From the NCBI GenBank assembly GCA_963666935.1, contig OY762936.1, positions 868,001 through 932,000 on the forward strand: DNA of 64,000 bases, read 5' to 3'. A program made the translations under genes and the position numbers. The stretch comes from G963666935 sp963666935. Lineage in GTDB: Bacteria > Bacillota > Clostridia > Christensenellales > CAG-138. The notes beneath the pieces are model-generated. The model searched no databases and was not told the origin of the DNA. It worked only from the letters and a program-made list of their open reading frames with translations. Shown piece after piece: positions 16,578 to 24,838 of this stretch (positions within the stretch are counted from its first letter, which is position 1; each line of letters begins with the position of its first letter).

Positions 16578-17858
16578 ATGGATATCTTGCTGAAGAATGG
16601 GTTGATCTGTACCGATGGCGGCGTTTTGCGGGCGGATCTCTCCGTGTCGGAGGGCAGGATCGCCCGAATTGCGGAATCGCTGGAGCCTTCGGCCGGTTCC
16701 GCTGTTTATGATTTGTCCAATCAGGTTCTTTTCCCCGGTTTTACAGATGTTCATGTGCATCTGAGAGAACCGGGTTTTTCTTATAAAGAGACCATTGCAA
16801 GCGGTACCGCCGCGGCGGCTCGGGGCGGCTACACCACCCTGTGCGCTATGCCAAACCTCAATCCCGTGCCGGATTGTAAGGGAAATCTAGAGGCCGAGCT
16901 TCGCATCATCCGGGATACCGCCCGGGTGCGCGTCTATCCCTATGGTGCCCTCACCCGGGGCGAGAAAGGGAAGGAACTGGCTGACCTTGCGGGCATGGGG
17001 GAGGCGGTGGCCTTTTCCGACGACGGCAAGGGCGTCCAGACGGATAATATGATGCGCGCCGCCATGCAAAAGGTGAAGGAGCTGGGGAAAATTCTGGTCG
17101 CCCACTGCGAGGACGAGAATCTGCTCTTTGGCGGGTACATTCACGATGGTGCCTATGCAAAGCTTCATGGCCATGCGGGTATTCCTTCGGAAAGCGAATG
17201 GCGGCAGATAGAAAGGGATATTGCCTTGGCAAAAGAAACCGGCTGCCGCTACCATGTGTGCCATGTCTCCGCCAAAGAGAGCGTTGTGTTGATCCGGAAG
17301 GCAAAGGCGCAGGGGGTGGATATCACCTGCGAAACTGCGCCCCATTATCTGCTCCTTCACGATATGGATTTGCAGGAGGATGGCCGGTTCAAAATGAACC
17401 CGCCCATCCGGGGGGAGGAAGACCGGCAGGCCCTCATTGAAGGGATCAAAGATGGCACCATCGATATGATCGCTACCGACCACGCGCCCCACGCGGCACA
17501 AGAGAAAAACCGGGGGCTCAAAGGCAGCCTCAACGGCGTGGTGGGGCTGGAAGTCGCCTTCCCGGTGCTGTATACGGGGCTGGTCAAAAAGGACATTTTG
17601 AGCTTAAATGAGCTGATTGCGCTGCTCCATGGAAACCCCAAACGTCGCTTTGGTATCGGTTCAACCGTGGCGGAAGGGCAGGCCGCCGACCTGACGGTAT
17701 TTGACCTGAACGCGGAATATGAGATTGCTCCCAATGAATTCCTGTCCAAGGGCAGATCCACGCCCTTTGAGGGCAATAGCGTCTTCGGCCGGTGCCTGCT
17801 GACCCTATGCGGCGGCGAAGTGGTTTATCAAGATAAAAGACTGGCGGTGGAACAGTGA
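16578..17858 (+). CDS. pyrC: Dihydroorotase
   Basis: 426 residues from ATG at 16578. GGGAGG lies 4 bases upstream; a longer in-frame extension starting at 16500 would lie inside the attenuator. It closes carbamoyl-aspartate to dihydroorotate. The zinc-site signature DVHVHLREPG is near residue 58, HCEDENLL near 178, and the metal-binding HVSAKESV and ATDHAPHA further on; the class-I length and pattern fit. First gene of a tightly overlapped operon pyrC-K-D-F-E-B-I: its stop overlaps the pyrK start by one base. The regulated terminator in front suggests control of the whole operon by pyrimidine supply or another signal. Confidence 0.95.
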   Translation: MDILLKNGLICTDGGVLRADLSVSEGRIARIAESLEPSAGSAVYDLSNQVLFPGFTDVHVHLREPGFSYKETIASGTAAAARGGYTTLCAMPNLNPVPDCKGNLEAELRIIRDTARVRVYPYGALTRGEKGKELADLAGMGEAVAFSDDGKGVQTDNMMRAAMQKVKELGKILVAHCEDENLLFGGYIHDGAYAKLHGHAGIPSESEWRQIERDIALAKETGCRYHVCHVSAKESVVLIRKAKAQGVDITCETAPHYLLLHDMDLQEDGRFKMNPPIRGEEDRQALIEGIKDGTIDMIATDHAPHAAQEKNRGLKGSLNGVVGLEVAFPVLYTGLVKKDILSLNELIALLHGNPKRRFGIGSTVAEGQAADLTVFDLNAEYEIAPNEFLSKGRSTPFEGNSVFGRCLLTLCGGEVVYQDKRLAVEQ

Positions 17859-18589
17859 TGGAACAAAGAGAGTTCACAATCCAATTGAATAAAAAAATCG
17901 CGGCGGATACCTTCCGGCTGGAACTGAATGGCGATACCTCGGCCATTCTTCGGCCGGGGCAGTTCGTGGATATTCAGCTGCCGGGCTTTTACCTCCGGCG
18001 GCCCCTTTCGGTCTGTGACCGGGAGGAGGGGAAGCTGACCCTCATCTACAAAGTGGTGGGGCAGGGCACCGATTTTTTAAGTGGCCTCACCTCCGGCAAG
18101 CTGGATCTGCTGGTAGGGTTGGGCAACGGCTACGATACAAAAAAGAGCGGCGCAAAGCCTCTCTTGGCGGGCGGCGGCGCAGGCGTGCCGCCTCTGTACC
18201 TGCTGGCAAAGGAGCTTATAAAAGAAGGAAAGGAAATTACTGCCGTGCTGGGCTTTAACCGGGCGGATGAGGTTTTTCTTCTGGAAGAATTCCGGGCGCT
18301 GGGGGTCAGGATGCTGCTGGCCACGGTGGACGGCAGCGCGGGGATCAAGGGCTTCGTCACGGATGCTATGCAGGAGGCGGGGGAGTACACATACTTCTAC
18401 GCCTGTGGGCCGGAGCCCATGCTCAAAGCGGTGAGCGAAACGGCACCTACTGGCGGGCAGTTGAGCTTTGAGGCCCGGATGGGCTGCGGATTTGGCGCCT
18501 GCATGGGCTGTTCCTGCGAAACCAAATACGGAGCCAAGCGCATTTGCAAGGACGGGCCCGTGCTGGAAAAGGAGGAAGTCCTATGGTAA
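17858..18589 (+). CDS. pyrK: Dihydroorotate dehydrogenase B, electron-transfer subunit
   Basis: 243 residues from ATG at 17858. This ATG overlaps the pyrC stop as TGATG, and the GTG just before it is less likely. PyrK carries FAD and a [2Fe-2S] cluster and passes electrons from PyrD to NAD+. Visible are the FAD-binding RRPLSVCDR block (near 47), the nucleotide-binding GGGAGVPPLYLLAKEL (near 106), and the C-terminal cluster ligands in MGCGFGACMGCSCET plus a later Cys in KRICKDGP. The gene overlaps pyrD by 7 bases. Together they form the NAD-linked class 1B enzyme typical of Bacillota. Confidence 0.94.
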   Translation: MEQREFTIQLNKKIAADTFRLELNGDTSAILRPGQFVDIQLPGFYLRRPLSVCDREEGKLTLIYKVVGQGTDFLSGLTSGKLDLLVGLGNGYDTKKSGAKPLLAGGGAGVPPLYLLAKELIKEGKEITAVLGFNRADEVFLLEEFRALGVRMLLATVDGSAGIKGFVTDAMQEAGEYTYFYACGPEPMLKAVSETAPTGGQLSFEARMGCGFGACMGCSCETKYGAKRICKDGPVLEKEEVLW

Positions 18590-19497
18590 ATACCAAAGTC
18601 TGTCTCAGCGGCATCGAACTGGATAACCCGGTGATTCCGGCCAGCGGCACCTTCGGGTTTGGCCATGAATTTGCCGAGCTTTACGACATCAACACCCTCG
18701 GCGCGATCTCCATTAAAGGCACCACGGTTGAGCCACGCTTCGGCAACCCGCTGCCCCGCATCGCCGAATGTCCTTTCGGGCTCCTCAATTCGGTGGGGCT
18801 GCAAAACCCCGGCCTGGAGGCGGTGGTTAAGACCGAAATCCCCAAACTTCGGGCCTGCTATAAGAGGCCCATATTCGCCAACATTAGCGGCTTTTGTGTA
18901 GAGGAATTTGCCCACTGCTGCAGGCGGATGGACGAAGTGCAGGATGTGGACATCATAGAGTTGAACATCAGCTGCCCCAACGTGCGTCACGGGGGCATGA
19001 GCTTCGGTACTTCGCCGGAGGCGGCGCATGAAGTCACCGCGGCGGCACGGGCAGCAACGAAAAAACCGCTGTATGTGAAGTTGAGCCCCAACGTAAGCGA
19101 CATTGTGGCCATCGCCAAGGCCTGCGAGGCGGCCGGGGCAGATGGAGTCTGCTTGATCAACACCCTGCTGGGTATGCGCATCGACCTGAAAAAGAGAAGG
19201 CCCATCCTCGCCAATACTACGGGAGGACTGTCCGGTCCGGCGGTATTCCCGGTGGCACTGCGAATGGTATGGCAGGTCTATGAGGCGGTGAAAATTCCCA
19301 TCATCGGGCTGGGAGGGATCTCCACACCGGAGGATGTGATTGAGATGATGCTGGCGGGGGCGGCGGCGGTGCAAGTAGGATCTGCCAATCTGGTGAATCC
19401 ATGGGCCTGCCAGGATATCATTGTGGGATTGTCCGGCGCTATGGAGCGATACGGAATCCAGACGCTAAGTGAAATTACGGGAGGCGCACACAGATGA
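18583..19497 (+). CDS. pyrD: Dihydroorotate dehydrogenase B, catalytic subunit
   Basis: 304 residues. ATG at 18583 follows GGAGG (18571-18575); an upstream in-frame ATG is inside pyrK without a ribosome site. It oxidises dihydroorotate to orotate with FMN. Landmarks are NPVIPASGTFGFGHEF, the GAISIKGTT strand, INISCPNV-type motif (ELNISCPNVRHGG) with the class-1B catalytic Cys, and the FMN phosphate site GLGGISTPEDVIEMMLAGA. The presence of pyrK directly upstream and the catalytic Cys support class 1B. It overlaps pyrF by 4 bases (ATGA). Confidence 0.95.
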   Translation: MVNTKVCLSGIELDNPVIPASGTFGFGHEFAELYDINTLGAISIKGTTVEPRFGNPLPRIAECPFGLLNSVGLQNPGLEAVVKTEIPKLRACYKRPIFANISGFCVEEFAHCCRRMDEVQDVDIIELNISCPNVRHGGMSFGTSPEAAHEVTAAARAATKKPLYVKLSPNVSDIVAIAKACEAAGADGVCLINTLLGMRIDLKKRRPILANTTGGLSGPAVFPVALRMVWQVYEAVKIPIIGLGGISTPEDVIEMMLAGAAAVQVGSANLVNPWACQDIIVGLSGAMERYGIQTLSEITGGAHR

Positions 19498-20207
19498 ATA
19501 GAGACGTGATCATAGCCTGCGACTTTAACAGCAGGGAAGAGACGCTGAACTTTCTTGAAAAATTTAAGGACGAAAAGCCCTTTGTGAAGATCGGTATGGA
19601 GCTTTTTTACGCAGAGGGGCCGGCCATTGTAAAGGAAATCAAAAAGCGAGGGCATCGGATTTTTCTGGACCTGAAGCTCCATGACATTCCCACCACGGTA
19701 AAGAAGGCCATGCGCGTGCTTTCTGCGCTGGACGTGGATATGACCAACCTCCACGCAGGAGGGACTGTCGCCATGATGGAGGCGGCGGTGGAAGGGTTGA
19801 TGCGCCCGGATGGCACCAGGCCTCTGCTCATTGCGGTGACCCAGCTCACCTCCACCGGCGAGGATGCGCTGAAACGGGACTTGCTTATTGAGCGGCCCAT
19901 GGAAGAAGTGGTTCTGCACTATGCCCAAAACGCCAAAGCAGCGGGGCTGGACGGCGTAGTCTGCTCCCCCCTGGAGGCAGGGGCGGTGCATAAAGCCTGC
20001 GGGAATGGATTTTTGACCGTTACGCCCGGGGTGCGCTTTGCCGAGGCGGGTAAGGACGACCAGAGCCGGGTGGCCACGCCAGAGCGGGCCAGAGGGCTGG
20101 GATCGGATTTTATCGTGGTGGGCAGGCCCATCACCCAGGCGGAAGATCCCGTGGCCGCATACCAAAGATGCGTGCGAGAGTTTCTGGGAGAGGGAGAGCA
20201 GAAATAG
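19494..20207 (+). CDS. pyrF: Orotidine 5'-phosphate decarboxylase
   Basis: 237 residues, ATGA overlap with pyrD. It decarboxylates OMP to UMP. The catalytic D-K-x-x-D tetrad is seen as FLDLKLHDIP (near 58), with a TNLHAGG strand after it and the phosphate-binding VTPGVRF and VVGRPITQAEDP near the C-terminus. A diverged extra copy of its last 45 or so codons lies just downstream at 20211-20350, separating it from pyrE by 209 bases. That gap is the only loose joint in the operon. Confidence 0.95.
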   Translation: MNRDVIIACDFNSREETLNFLEKFKDEKPFVKIGMELFYAEGPAIVKEIKKRGHRIFLDLKLHDIPTTVKKAMRVLSALDVDMTNLHAGGTVAMMEAAVEGLMRPDGTRPLLIAVTQLTSTGEDALKRDLLIERPMEEVVLHYAQNAKAAGLDGVVCSPLEAGAVHKACGNGFLTVTPGVRFAEAGKDDQSRVATPERARGLGSDFIVVGRPITQAEDPVAAYQRCVREFLGEGEQK

Positions 20208-20210
20208 AGG

Positions 20211-20350
20211 CAGCCGGGCGGCCACGCCGAGTGAGGCGGATAATTTGGGGCGTGACCTGATTGCGGCCAGCAGATCCATCATGCAGGCGAAGGATTCCGT
20301 GGCTGCAACCCGCTGTGTGCGAGTGTGTCACGCAGACGGAGAAAAATCAA
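20211..20350 (+). pseudogene. Diverged tandem copy of the pyrF 3' end
   Basis: The sequence AGCCGGGCGGCCACGCC (from 20212) repeats AGCCGGGTGGCCACGCC of pyrF (from about 20064), about 148 bases apart. The similarity continues through the C-terminal codons. Translated, AATPSEADNLGRDLI parallels the pyrF segment VATPERARGLGSDFI, and SIMQAKDSVAATRCVR parallels PITQAEDPVAAYQRCVR. Many substitutions and small indels show the copy is old. It has no start codon or catalytic part and is a relic of a partial duplication or of recombination with a pyrF relative. Confidence 0.72.
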
Positions 20351-20416
20351 GGATGAAGGCCCATAAAGTATTGACAAATTTCTTGGGAAATATTGTTTCC
20401 GGAAGGAGATTATGAA

Positions 20417-21061
20417 ATGATAGAGAAGATAATTGCACAGGACCTTTTAACCATCGGGGCCGTTTTTCTGCGGCCGGACAAGCCCTTTACTTGGGCCAGC
20501 GGCATCAAGAGCCCCATCTACTGCGACAACCGGCTGATTTTGACCGCGCCCGACGCGAGGACCCGGGTGGAACAGGGCCTTTCGGCGCTGATAAAAGAAC
20601 ATTATCCATCCTGTCAGGTGCTGATGGGAACCAGCACAGCGGGAATCGCCCACGCGGCCATCTGCGGACATCTGACGAACTTACCCATGGGCTATGTGCG
20701 GGGAGGGAACAAGGATCACGGCCGGGAGAATAAAATTGAAGGAAAACTGAATTCTGGCGACAAAGTGGTGGTGGTGGAAGACCTGATCTCCACCGCAGGC
20801 AGTGTGCTGGAAGTGGTGGACGCGCTTCGAGAGGCCGGTGCAGAGGTGCTGGGCATTGCCAGCATCTTCACCTACGGCATGAAGAAGGGTATCGAAAAGT
20901 TAAAGAAGGCCAATGTGAAAAACGTGAGCCTCACGGACTTCGACACGGTGGTTACTGTGGCGGCTGAAACCGGGTTTCTGCGCCCTGAGGATGTGAAGCG
21001 GCTGCTGACGTTTCGGGACAACCCTTCGGACGAAAGCTGGATCAAAGGAGGAGAAGCATGA
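20417..21061 (+). CDS. pyrE: Orotate phosphoribosyltransferase
   Basis: 214 residues from ATG at 20417, 7 bases after GGAAGGAGA; the nearby ATG at 20412 is out of frame. It joins orotate and PRPP to give OMP. The PRPP-binding signature VVVVEDLISTAGSVLEVV is near residue 118, and the flexible loop GGNKDHGRENKIEG precedes it. TWASGIKSPIYCDNR is the N-terminal orotate-site block. A weak promoter-like TTGACA (20371-20376) lies in the pyrF-pyrE gap but has no well-spaced -10. It overlaps pyrB by 4 bases. Confidence 0.94.
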   Translation: MIEKIIAQDLLTIGAVFLRPDKPFTWASGIKSPIYCDNRLILTAPDARTRVEQGLSALIKEHYPSCQVLMGTSTAGIAHAAICGHLTNLPMGYVRGGNKDHGRENKIEGKLNSGDKVVVVEDLISTAGSVLEVVDALREAGAEVLGIASIFTYGMKKGIEKLKKANVKNVSLTDFDTVVTVAAETGFLRPEDVKRLLTFRDNPSDESWIKGGEA

Positions 21062-21972
21062 GACATCTCATCGACATTAAAGACCTTTCCGTATCCGAGA
21101 TTGATGCGCTGATCGCGGTGGCGGATGACATCGTTGTAAATCCAGGGAAATACAGGGAAAAGTGCAAATTCAAGAGGCTGGCCACGCTGTTTTATGAGCC
21201 CTCCACCCGCACACGGCTGAGTTTTGAATCCGCCATGCTGGATTTGGGCGGCACTGTCATCGGATTTTCCGACGCCGGAAATTCCAGTGTATCCAAGGGG
21301 GAGAGCGTGGCGGATACCTCGCGGACCGTAAGCTGCTACGCGGACATTATCGCCATGCGGCATCCCAAGGAAGGCGCGCCCACTGTGGCGGCAGCCAGCG
21401 TAAACATCCCCATAATCAACGCGGGAGACGGCGGACACAACCATCCCACCCAGACCCTCACCGACCTGTTGACCATTCACAGGGAGATGGGGCGCATGGA
21501 CAATTTGACCATCGGTATGTGCGGCGATTTGAAATTTGGCCGTACCGTGCATTCCCTGCTTCTTGCCATGGCTCGCTACCCGGGCGCCCGGTTTGTACTC
21601 ATCTCTCCGGAAGAGCTGAGAATGCCCGAATACCTCATTGAGGATGTGATCAAGAAGAACAACATCGAGTTTGTGGAAACCACGGACCTGGAACAGGTGA
21701 TGCCGACGCTGGACATCCTGTACATGACACGGGTGCAGAAGGAGCGGTTCTTTAACGAGGCGGACTACATACGGCTCAAGGACAGCTACATCCTCACCCG
21801 GGCAAAACTGGCTACAGCAAAGGACTCCATGCGGGTTCTCCACCCGCTGCCCCGGGTGAACGAGATTTCCGTGGCCGTGGACAAAGATCCCCGGGCGGCC
21901 TACTTCCGGCAGGTGAAGAACGGCAAAATCATCCGAATGGCATTGATCATGAAGCTTTTGGAGGTGGATTAA
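21058..21972 (+). CDS. pyrB: Aspartate carbamoyltransferase, catalytic subunit
   Basis: 304 residues, ATGA overlap with pyrE. It condenses carbamoyl phosphate and aspartate, the committed step of the pathway. The carbamoyl-phosphate site FYEPSTRTRLSFESAM is near residue 48, the 80s loop SKGESVADT follows, and HPTQTLTDLLTI and the 240s region HPLPRVNEI are present. It is immediately followed by pyrI with no gap, so an allosteric c6r6-type holoenzyme is expected. Allosteric control would complement the transcriptional attenuator in front of pyrC. Confidence 0.95.
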   Translation: MRHLIDIKDLSVSEIDALIAVADDIVVNPGKYREKCKFKRLATLFYEPSTRTRLSFESAMLDLGGTVIGFSDAGNSSVSKGESVADTSRTVSCYADIIAMRHPKEGAPTVAAASVNIPIINAGDGGHNHPTQTLTDLLTIHREMGRMDNLTIGMCGDLKFGRTVHSLLLAMARYPGARFVLISPEELRMPEYLIEDVIKKNNIEFVETTDLEQVMPTLDILYMTRVQKERFFNEADYIRLKDSYILTRAKLATAKDSMRVLHPLPRVNEISVAVDKDPRAAYFRQVKNGKIIRMALIMKLLEVD

Positions 21973-22389
21973 ATGATTATAGGAACCATCGTAAACGGCG
22001 TGGTTATCGACCATATTCCCGCGGGGCGAGCTATGGAACTGTACCGTTACCTGAATCTGGACCAGCTACAGTGCGAGGTGGCCATCATCGAAAACGCCTT
22101 GAGCCAGAAACATGGGAAGAAAGACATCATCAAGATCAACGAGATCATCGACATCGATATGGACGTGCTGGGATATATTGACCCCGACATGACCGTGGAC
22201 ATCATCCGTAACGGGAAGCGGGCTGAAAAGATGCATCCGGACATGCCGGAGCAGGTGGTGGACATGATCTGCTGTAAAAACCCGCGGTGCATTACCTCCG
22301 TGGAGCGGGGACTGCCCCAAATCTTCAAGCTCACAGACCGGGAAAAGCGGGTTTATCGCTGCGCCTACTGCGAGGCGCAGGCCAAATAG
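21973..22389 (+). CDS. pyrI: Aspartate carbamoyltransferase, regulatory subunit
   Basis: 138 residues, beginning directly after the pyrB stop. It has the N-terminal nucleotide-binding alpha/beta domain (GTIVNGVVIDHIPAGRAMEL) and a C-terminal zinc domain with four Cys in the expected C-x4-5-C / C-x2-C spacing (CCKNPRCI and YRCAYCEA). It binds CTP/ATP to adjust PyrB activity. It is the last gene of the pyr operon; no clear terminator follows. The 220 bases after it up to the pseudogene hold no gene I can support. Confidence 0.93.
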   Translation: MIIGTIVNGVVIDHIPAGRAMELYRYLNLDQLQCEVAIIENALSQKHGKKDIIKINEIIDIDMDVLGYIDPDMTVDIIRNGKRAEKMHPDMPEQVVDMICCKNPRCITSVERGLPQIFKLTDREKRVYRCAYCEAQAK

Positions 22390-22612
22390 GGATTTTCGAC
22401 GCGAAAAGACCGGGCCGTTTTCCAAAATACCAGCGAAAAGGTCGCCGCCTCTCCGCGCGGAGGAAACGGGATACAGGTAGAAGCGAGCCGGCTAATGCAC
22501 ATAAAAAAAGCCACGTCGCGCCCAAAAAGACCACGGGAGGGTTTTTTGTGACTTTCTGCACCCATTCCACGTCGGCAGGATCAGGAGCATACAGGCGGTT
22601 GGAGGGCTCGAT

Positions 22613-23009
22613 TTAGCGGGGATGGATGATCATGTGGCTCTCATAGCCCATCTGGATGCCGTGGTGTATGTTCTTTATCAAACGCCTCGATGTTTTTAAA
22701 GTTCGTAAAAGGCGTGTCGATGGCGGCGATACCGGCGGCGTGGCAGGCCACGCCCACCTTGAAACGGCCATAAAGCTGCTCGAAGCCGTCGTTGGTCATG
22801 CCGGTTCCCCAGTTGTTGAGGCGGACGAACATCTTTGCGCCGCCGGAAGCCGCATGCTGCAGGCTGGCCTGGCGGCCGCGTTTTTTTCGGTGGCGGGCAT
22901 CGCATCTTCAAGATCCAACGTAATAATATCCGCGGGATACTTGGGGGAATTTCTCTACAAAATCCGCGCGGTGGGCGGGGACGTAAAAAATAGAACGCAT
23001 GACTGCCAT
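22613..23009 (-). pseudogene. Broken CitE-like gene (HpcH/HpaI aldolase, citrate/CoA-ester lyase beta family)
   Basis: On the minus strand the N-terminus MRSIFYVPAHRADFVEKF starts at 23000 (or 23009). A frameshift in a run of five C moves the reading to PKYPADIITLDLEDAMPATE. A second shift gives QASLQHAASGGAKMFVRLNN. A third shift near 22680 leads to IHHGIQMGYESHMIIHP and a stop at 22613. These blocks match the start and end of CitE-type lyases. The middle of the domain, about 100 residues including the metal-binding core, is deleted between FEQLYGR and VGVACHAAGIAAIDTPF. The gene is clearly dead. It lies upstream of the malic enzyme and opposite to it. Confidence 0.75.
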
Positions 23010-23091
23010 GGCAAAAAACGCCTGTATGCGATGCGCATTTTTGTAATATTACATCAAACTCTAACGGACGCCAACGCACTTTGCTAATTAC

Positions 23092-23120
23092 TTGACAATC
23101 ATTACTTTCCATCATATAAT
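23092..23120 (+). promoter_or_regulatory. Consensus sigma-A promoter of the malic enzyme gene
   Basis: TTGACA (23092-23097), exactly 17 bases, TATAAT (23115-23120): a perfect consensus. Transcription should start near 23127. Confidence 0.88.
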
Positions 23121-23126
23121 TCAAAC

Positions 23127-23316
23127 ACGATTGTGAAAATATATTTTATCATAAGTAAACAACCCCGGATATTTCAATCCGCGGGAGGTGCGTGTCTGCA
23201 AGCAAGTTGACACGTGCGCCCGGGTAGATTATGATATACGCTGAACAATAAAATCGAATCGAAACGATAAACTCCGACAAAATTAAAATAACAATATTAT
23301 TTAAGGAGATACTGAA
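23127..23316 (+). promoter_or_regulatory. Long structured 5' leader of the malic enzyme gene
   Basis: About 190 untranslated bases. Visible pairings are CGGAT-ATTTCA-ATCCG, CGTGTC/GACACG around a 12-base loop, and a longer-range CCCGG (near 23165) with CCGGG (near 23220) that would enclose both hairpins. No terminator or T-box motif is present. The compact two-hairpin junction could be a regulatory RNA or only an mRNA-stabilising fold. Confidence 0.4.
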
Positions 23317-24492
23317 ATGGATTACGCAAAAGAGTCCCTCAAGAAGCATGAGGAATGGAAAGGCAAGATCGAGGTTATCGCCACTGTCCCCGTTAAAACC
23401 AAAGAAGACCTCTCTTTGGCCTATACGCCCGGCGTAGCGCAACCCTGCCTGGAGATTGAGAAGGACGTGAACAAGAGCTATGACCTGACCCGCCGCCACA
23501 ACCTGTGTGCCGTAGTGACCGACGGCACCGCGGTGCTGGGCCTTGGCGACATCGGCCCCGAGGCGGGCATGCCTGTCATGGAAGGCAAGTGCGTGCTGTT
23601 CAAAGCCTTTGGTGACGTGGACGCCTTCCCGCTTTGCGTCAAGAGCAAGGAAGTAGACGATATCGTTAACACCATTTACATGGTCAGCGGCAGCTTCGGC
23701 GGCGTGAACCTGGAGGACATTTCCGCGCCCCGCTGCTTTGAGATCGAGCGTAAACTCAAGGAAAAGTGCGACATCCCGATTTTCCATGACGACCAGCACG
23801 GCACAGCCATCATCACCCTAGCCGGATTACTCAACGCGCTCAAGGTCGTTGGCAAGAAGAAGGAAAACGTGAAGATTGTGACTTCCGGCGCCGGCGCTGC
23901 GGCAATTTCCATCACCAAGCTGCTGCTTTCCGCGGGCTTTACAGATATCACCATGTGCGACCGTACCGGCATCATTTACAAGGGCCGGGAAAAGGGCATG
24001 AACTGGATCAAACAGGAAATGGCTGAAATCACTAACAAGAGCGGCAACCAGGGATCCATAGCGGATGCACTCATGGGTGCTGACGTGTTTATCGGCGTAT
24101 CCGGCCCCGGCACCGTGACTACGGATATGGTGAAGGGCATGGCCAAGGATGCCATCATCTTTGCCTGCGCCAACCCCACGCCGGAAATCTTTCCCGACGA
24201 AGCCAAGGCGGGCGGCGCTGCGGTGATTGCCACCGGACGGAGCGACTTCCCCAACCAGATCAACAACGTGCTGGCGTTCCCCGGCGTGTTCCGCGGCACC
24301 TTCGACGTGCGCGCATCGGATATCAACGAGGAGATGAAGATGGCCGCCGCCATGGCGCTGGCGAACCTGATTTCGGACGAAGAGCTTTCCCCTGACTACA
24401 TCATCCCCAAGGCTTTTGACCTGCGAGTGGGCAAGGCCGTGGCGGCAGCGGTTGCAGAGGCGGCAAAGAAGAGCGGTGTAGCGAGAATATAG
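23317..24492 (+). CDS. NAD(P)-dependent malic enzyme, short form
   Basis: 391 residues, start at 23317 with AAGGAG. It decarboxylates malate oxidatively to pyruvate and CO2. Landmarks are LAYTPGVAQPCLEI, VTDGTAVLGLGDIGPEAGMPVMEGK, the metal-site FHDDQHGTAI, and a Rossmann GAGAAAISITKLL segment. The length matches malic enzymes without the phosphotransacetylase-like C-terminal domain. The gene has a perfect promoter and a 190-base structured leader. It sits between remnants of citE-like and citF-like genes, which suggests it once belonged to a citrate/malate fermentation cluster. Pyruvate made here could feed the PFOR encoded 700 bases downstream. Confidence 0.93.
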   Translation: MDYAKESLKKHEEWKGKIEVIATVPVKTKEDLSLAYTPGVAQPCLEIEKDVNKSYDLTRRHNLCAVVTDGTAVLGLGDIGPEAGMPVMEGKCVLFKAFGDVDAFPLCVKSKEVDDIVNTIYMVSGSFGGVNLEDISAPRCFEIERKLKEKCDIPIFHDDQHGTAIITLAGLLNALKVVGKKKENVKIVTSGAGAAAISITKLLLSAGFTDITMCDRTGIIYKGREKGMNWIKQEMAEITNKSGNQGSIADALMGADVFIGVSGPGTVTTDMVKGMAKDAIIFACANPTPEIFPDEAKAGGAAVIATGRSDFPNQINNVLAFPGVFRGTFDVRASDINEEMKMAAAMALANLISDEELSPDYIIPKAFDLRVGKAVAAAVAEAAKKSGVARI

Positions 24493-24529
24493 TCGCAGTT
24501 GATCCTTTTTAATGAGACCTTCTTTATGA

Positions 24530-24796
24530 AGATCATTAGGATTCGTCGCGGCCGGTAGAGAAATCCACGAATATATTGAAGGCTATGGCAAAGAGAGGCC
24601 CTATATGGGCCTCTTTGCCGTCTGTGAGGAGGGCGTTCGCGCGACGGTGAAATACCGCTGTGCCAAGCCCGGTGAAACCAAGCTCTTTTTCTCTGTTGAA
24701 GAGGCGATGGACAAAGTGGAGATGAAGGATGGTATGACGATATCCTTGCATCATCATCTGCGTAACGGCGACGACGTAATCCGCAAGCCCGAATAG
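24530..24796 (+). pseudogene. CitF-like (citrate lyase alpha) N-terminal fragment
   Basis: An open stretch from 24530 to a stop at 24796 reads AAGREIHEYIEGYG, then GLFAV, KPGETKLFFSVEEA and DGMTISLHHHLRNGD. These match the first 75 or so residues of citrate lyase alpha (family pattern GMTISFHHHxRNGDYV). Intact CitF is about 500 residues, so nearly all of it is missing and the frame ends right after the HHH block. No start codon or ribosome site is placed correctly. A terminator follows at 24811, probably serving the malic enzyme transcript. Confidence 0.75.
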
Positions 24797-24810
24797 GTAG
24801 AAACGATTGA

Positions 24811-24838
24811 GAATCCGGCAATGCGCCGGATTCTTTTT
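24811..24838 (+). terminator. Rho-independent terminator
   Basis: Perfect stem GAATCCGGC / GCCGGATTC with loop AATGC, then TTTTT. It probably ends the malic enzyme transcript after reading through the citF remnant. Confidence 0.88.

Noticed and set aside
20371..20396. Internal promoter before pyrE (TTGACA followed by TATTGT)
   Set aside because: The spacing is only 14 bases, too short for sigma-A; kept only as a remark.
22641..22832. A small minus-strand protein with MFVRLNN
   Set aside because: It is one frame of the broken citE-like gene, with matching pieces in the other frames on both sides.
24605..24796. A 63-residue protein starting at 24605
   Set aside because: The frame continues upstream without a start and matches the N-terminal region of citrate lyase alpha; it is a pseudogene fragment.
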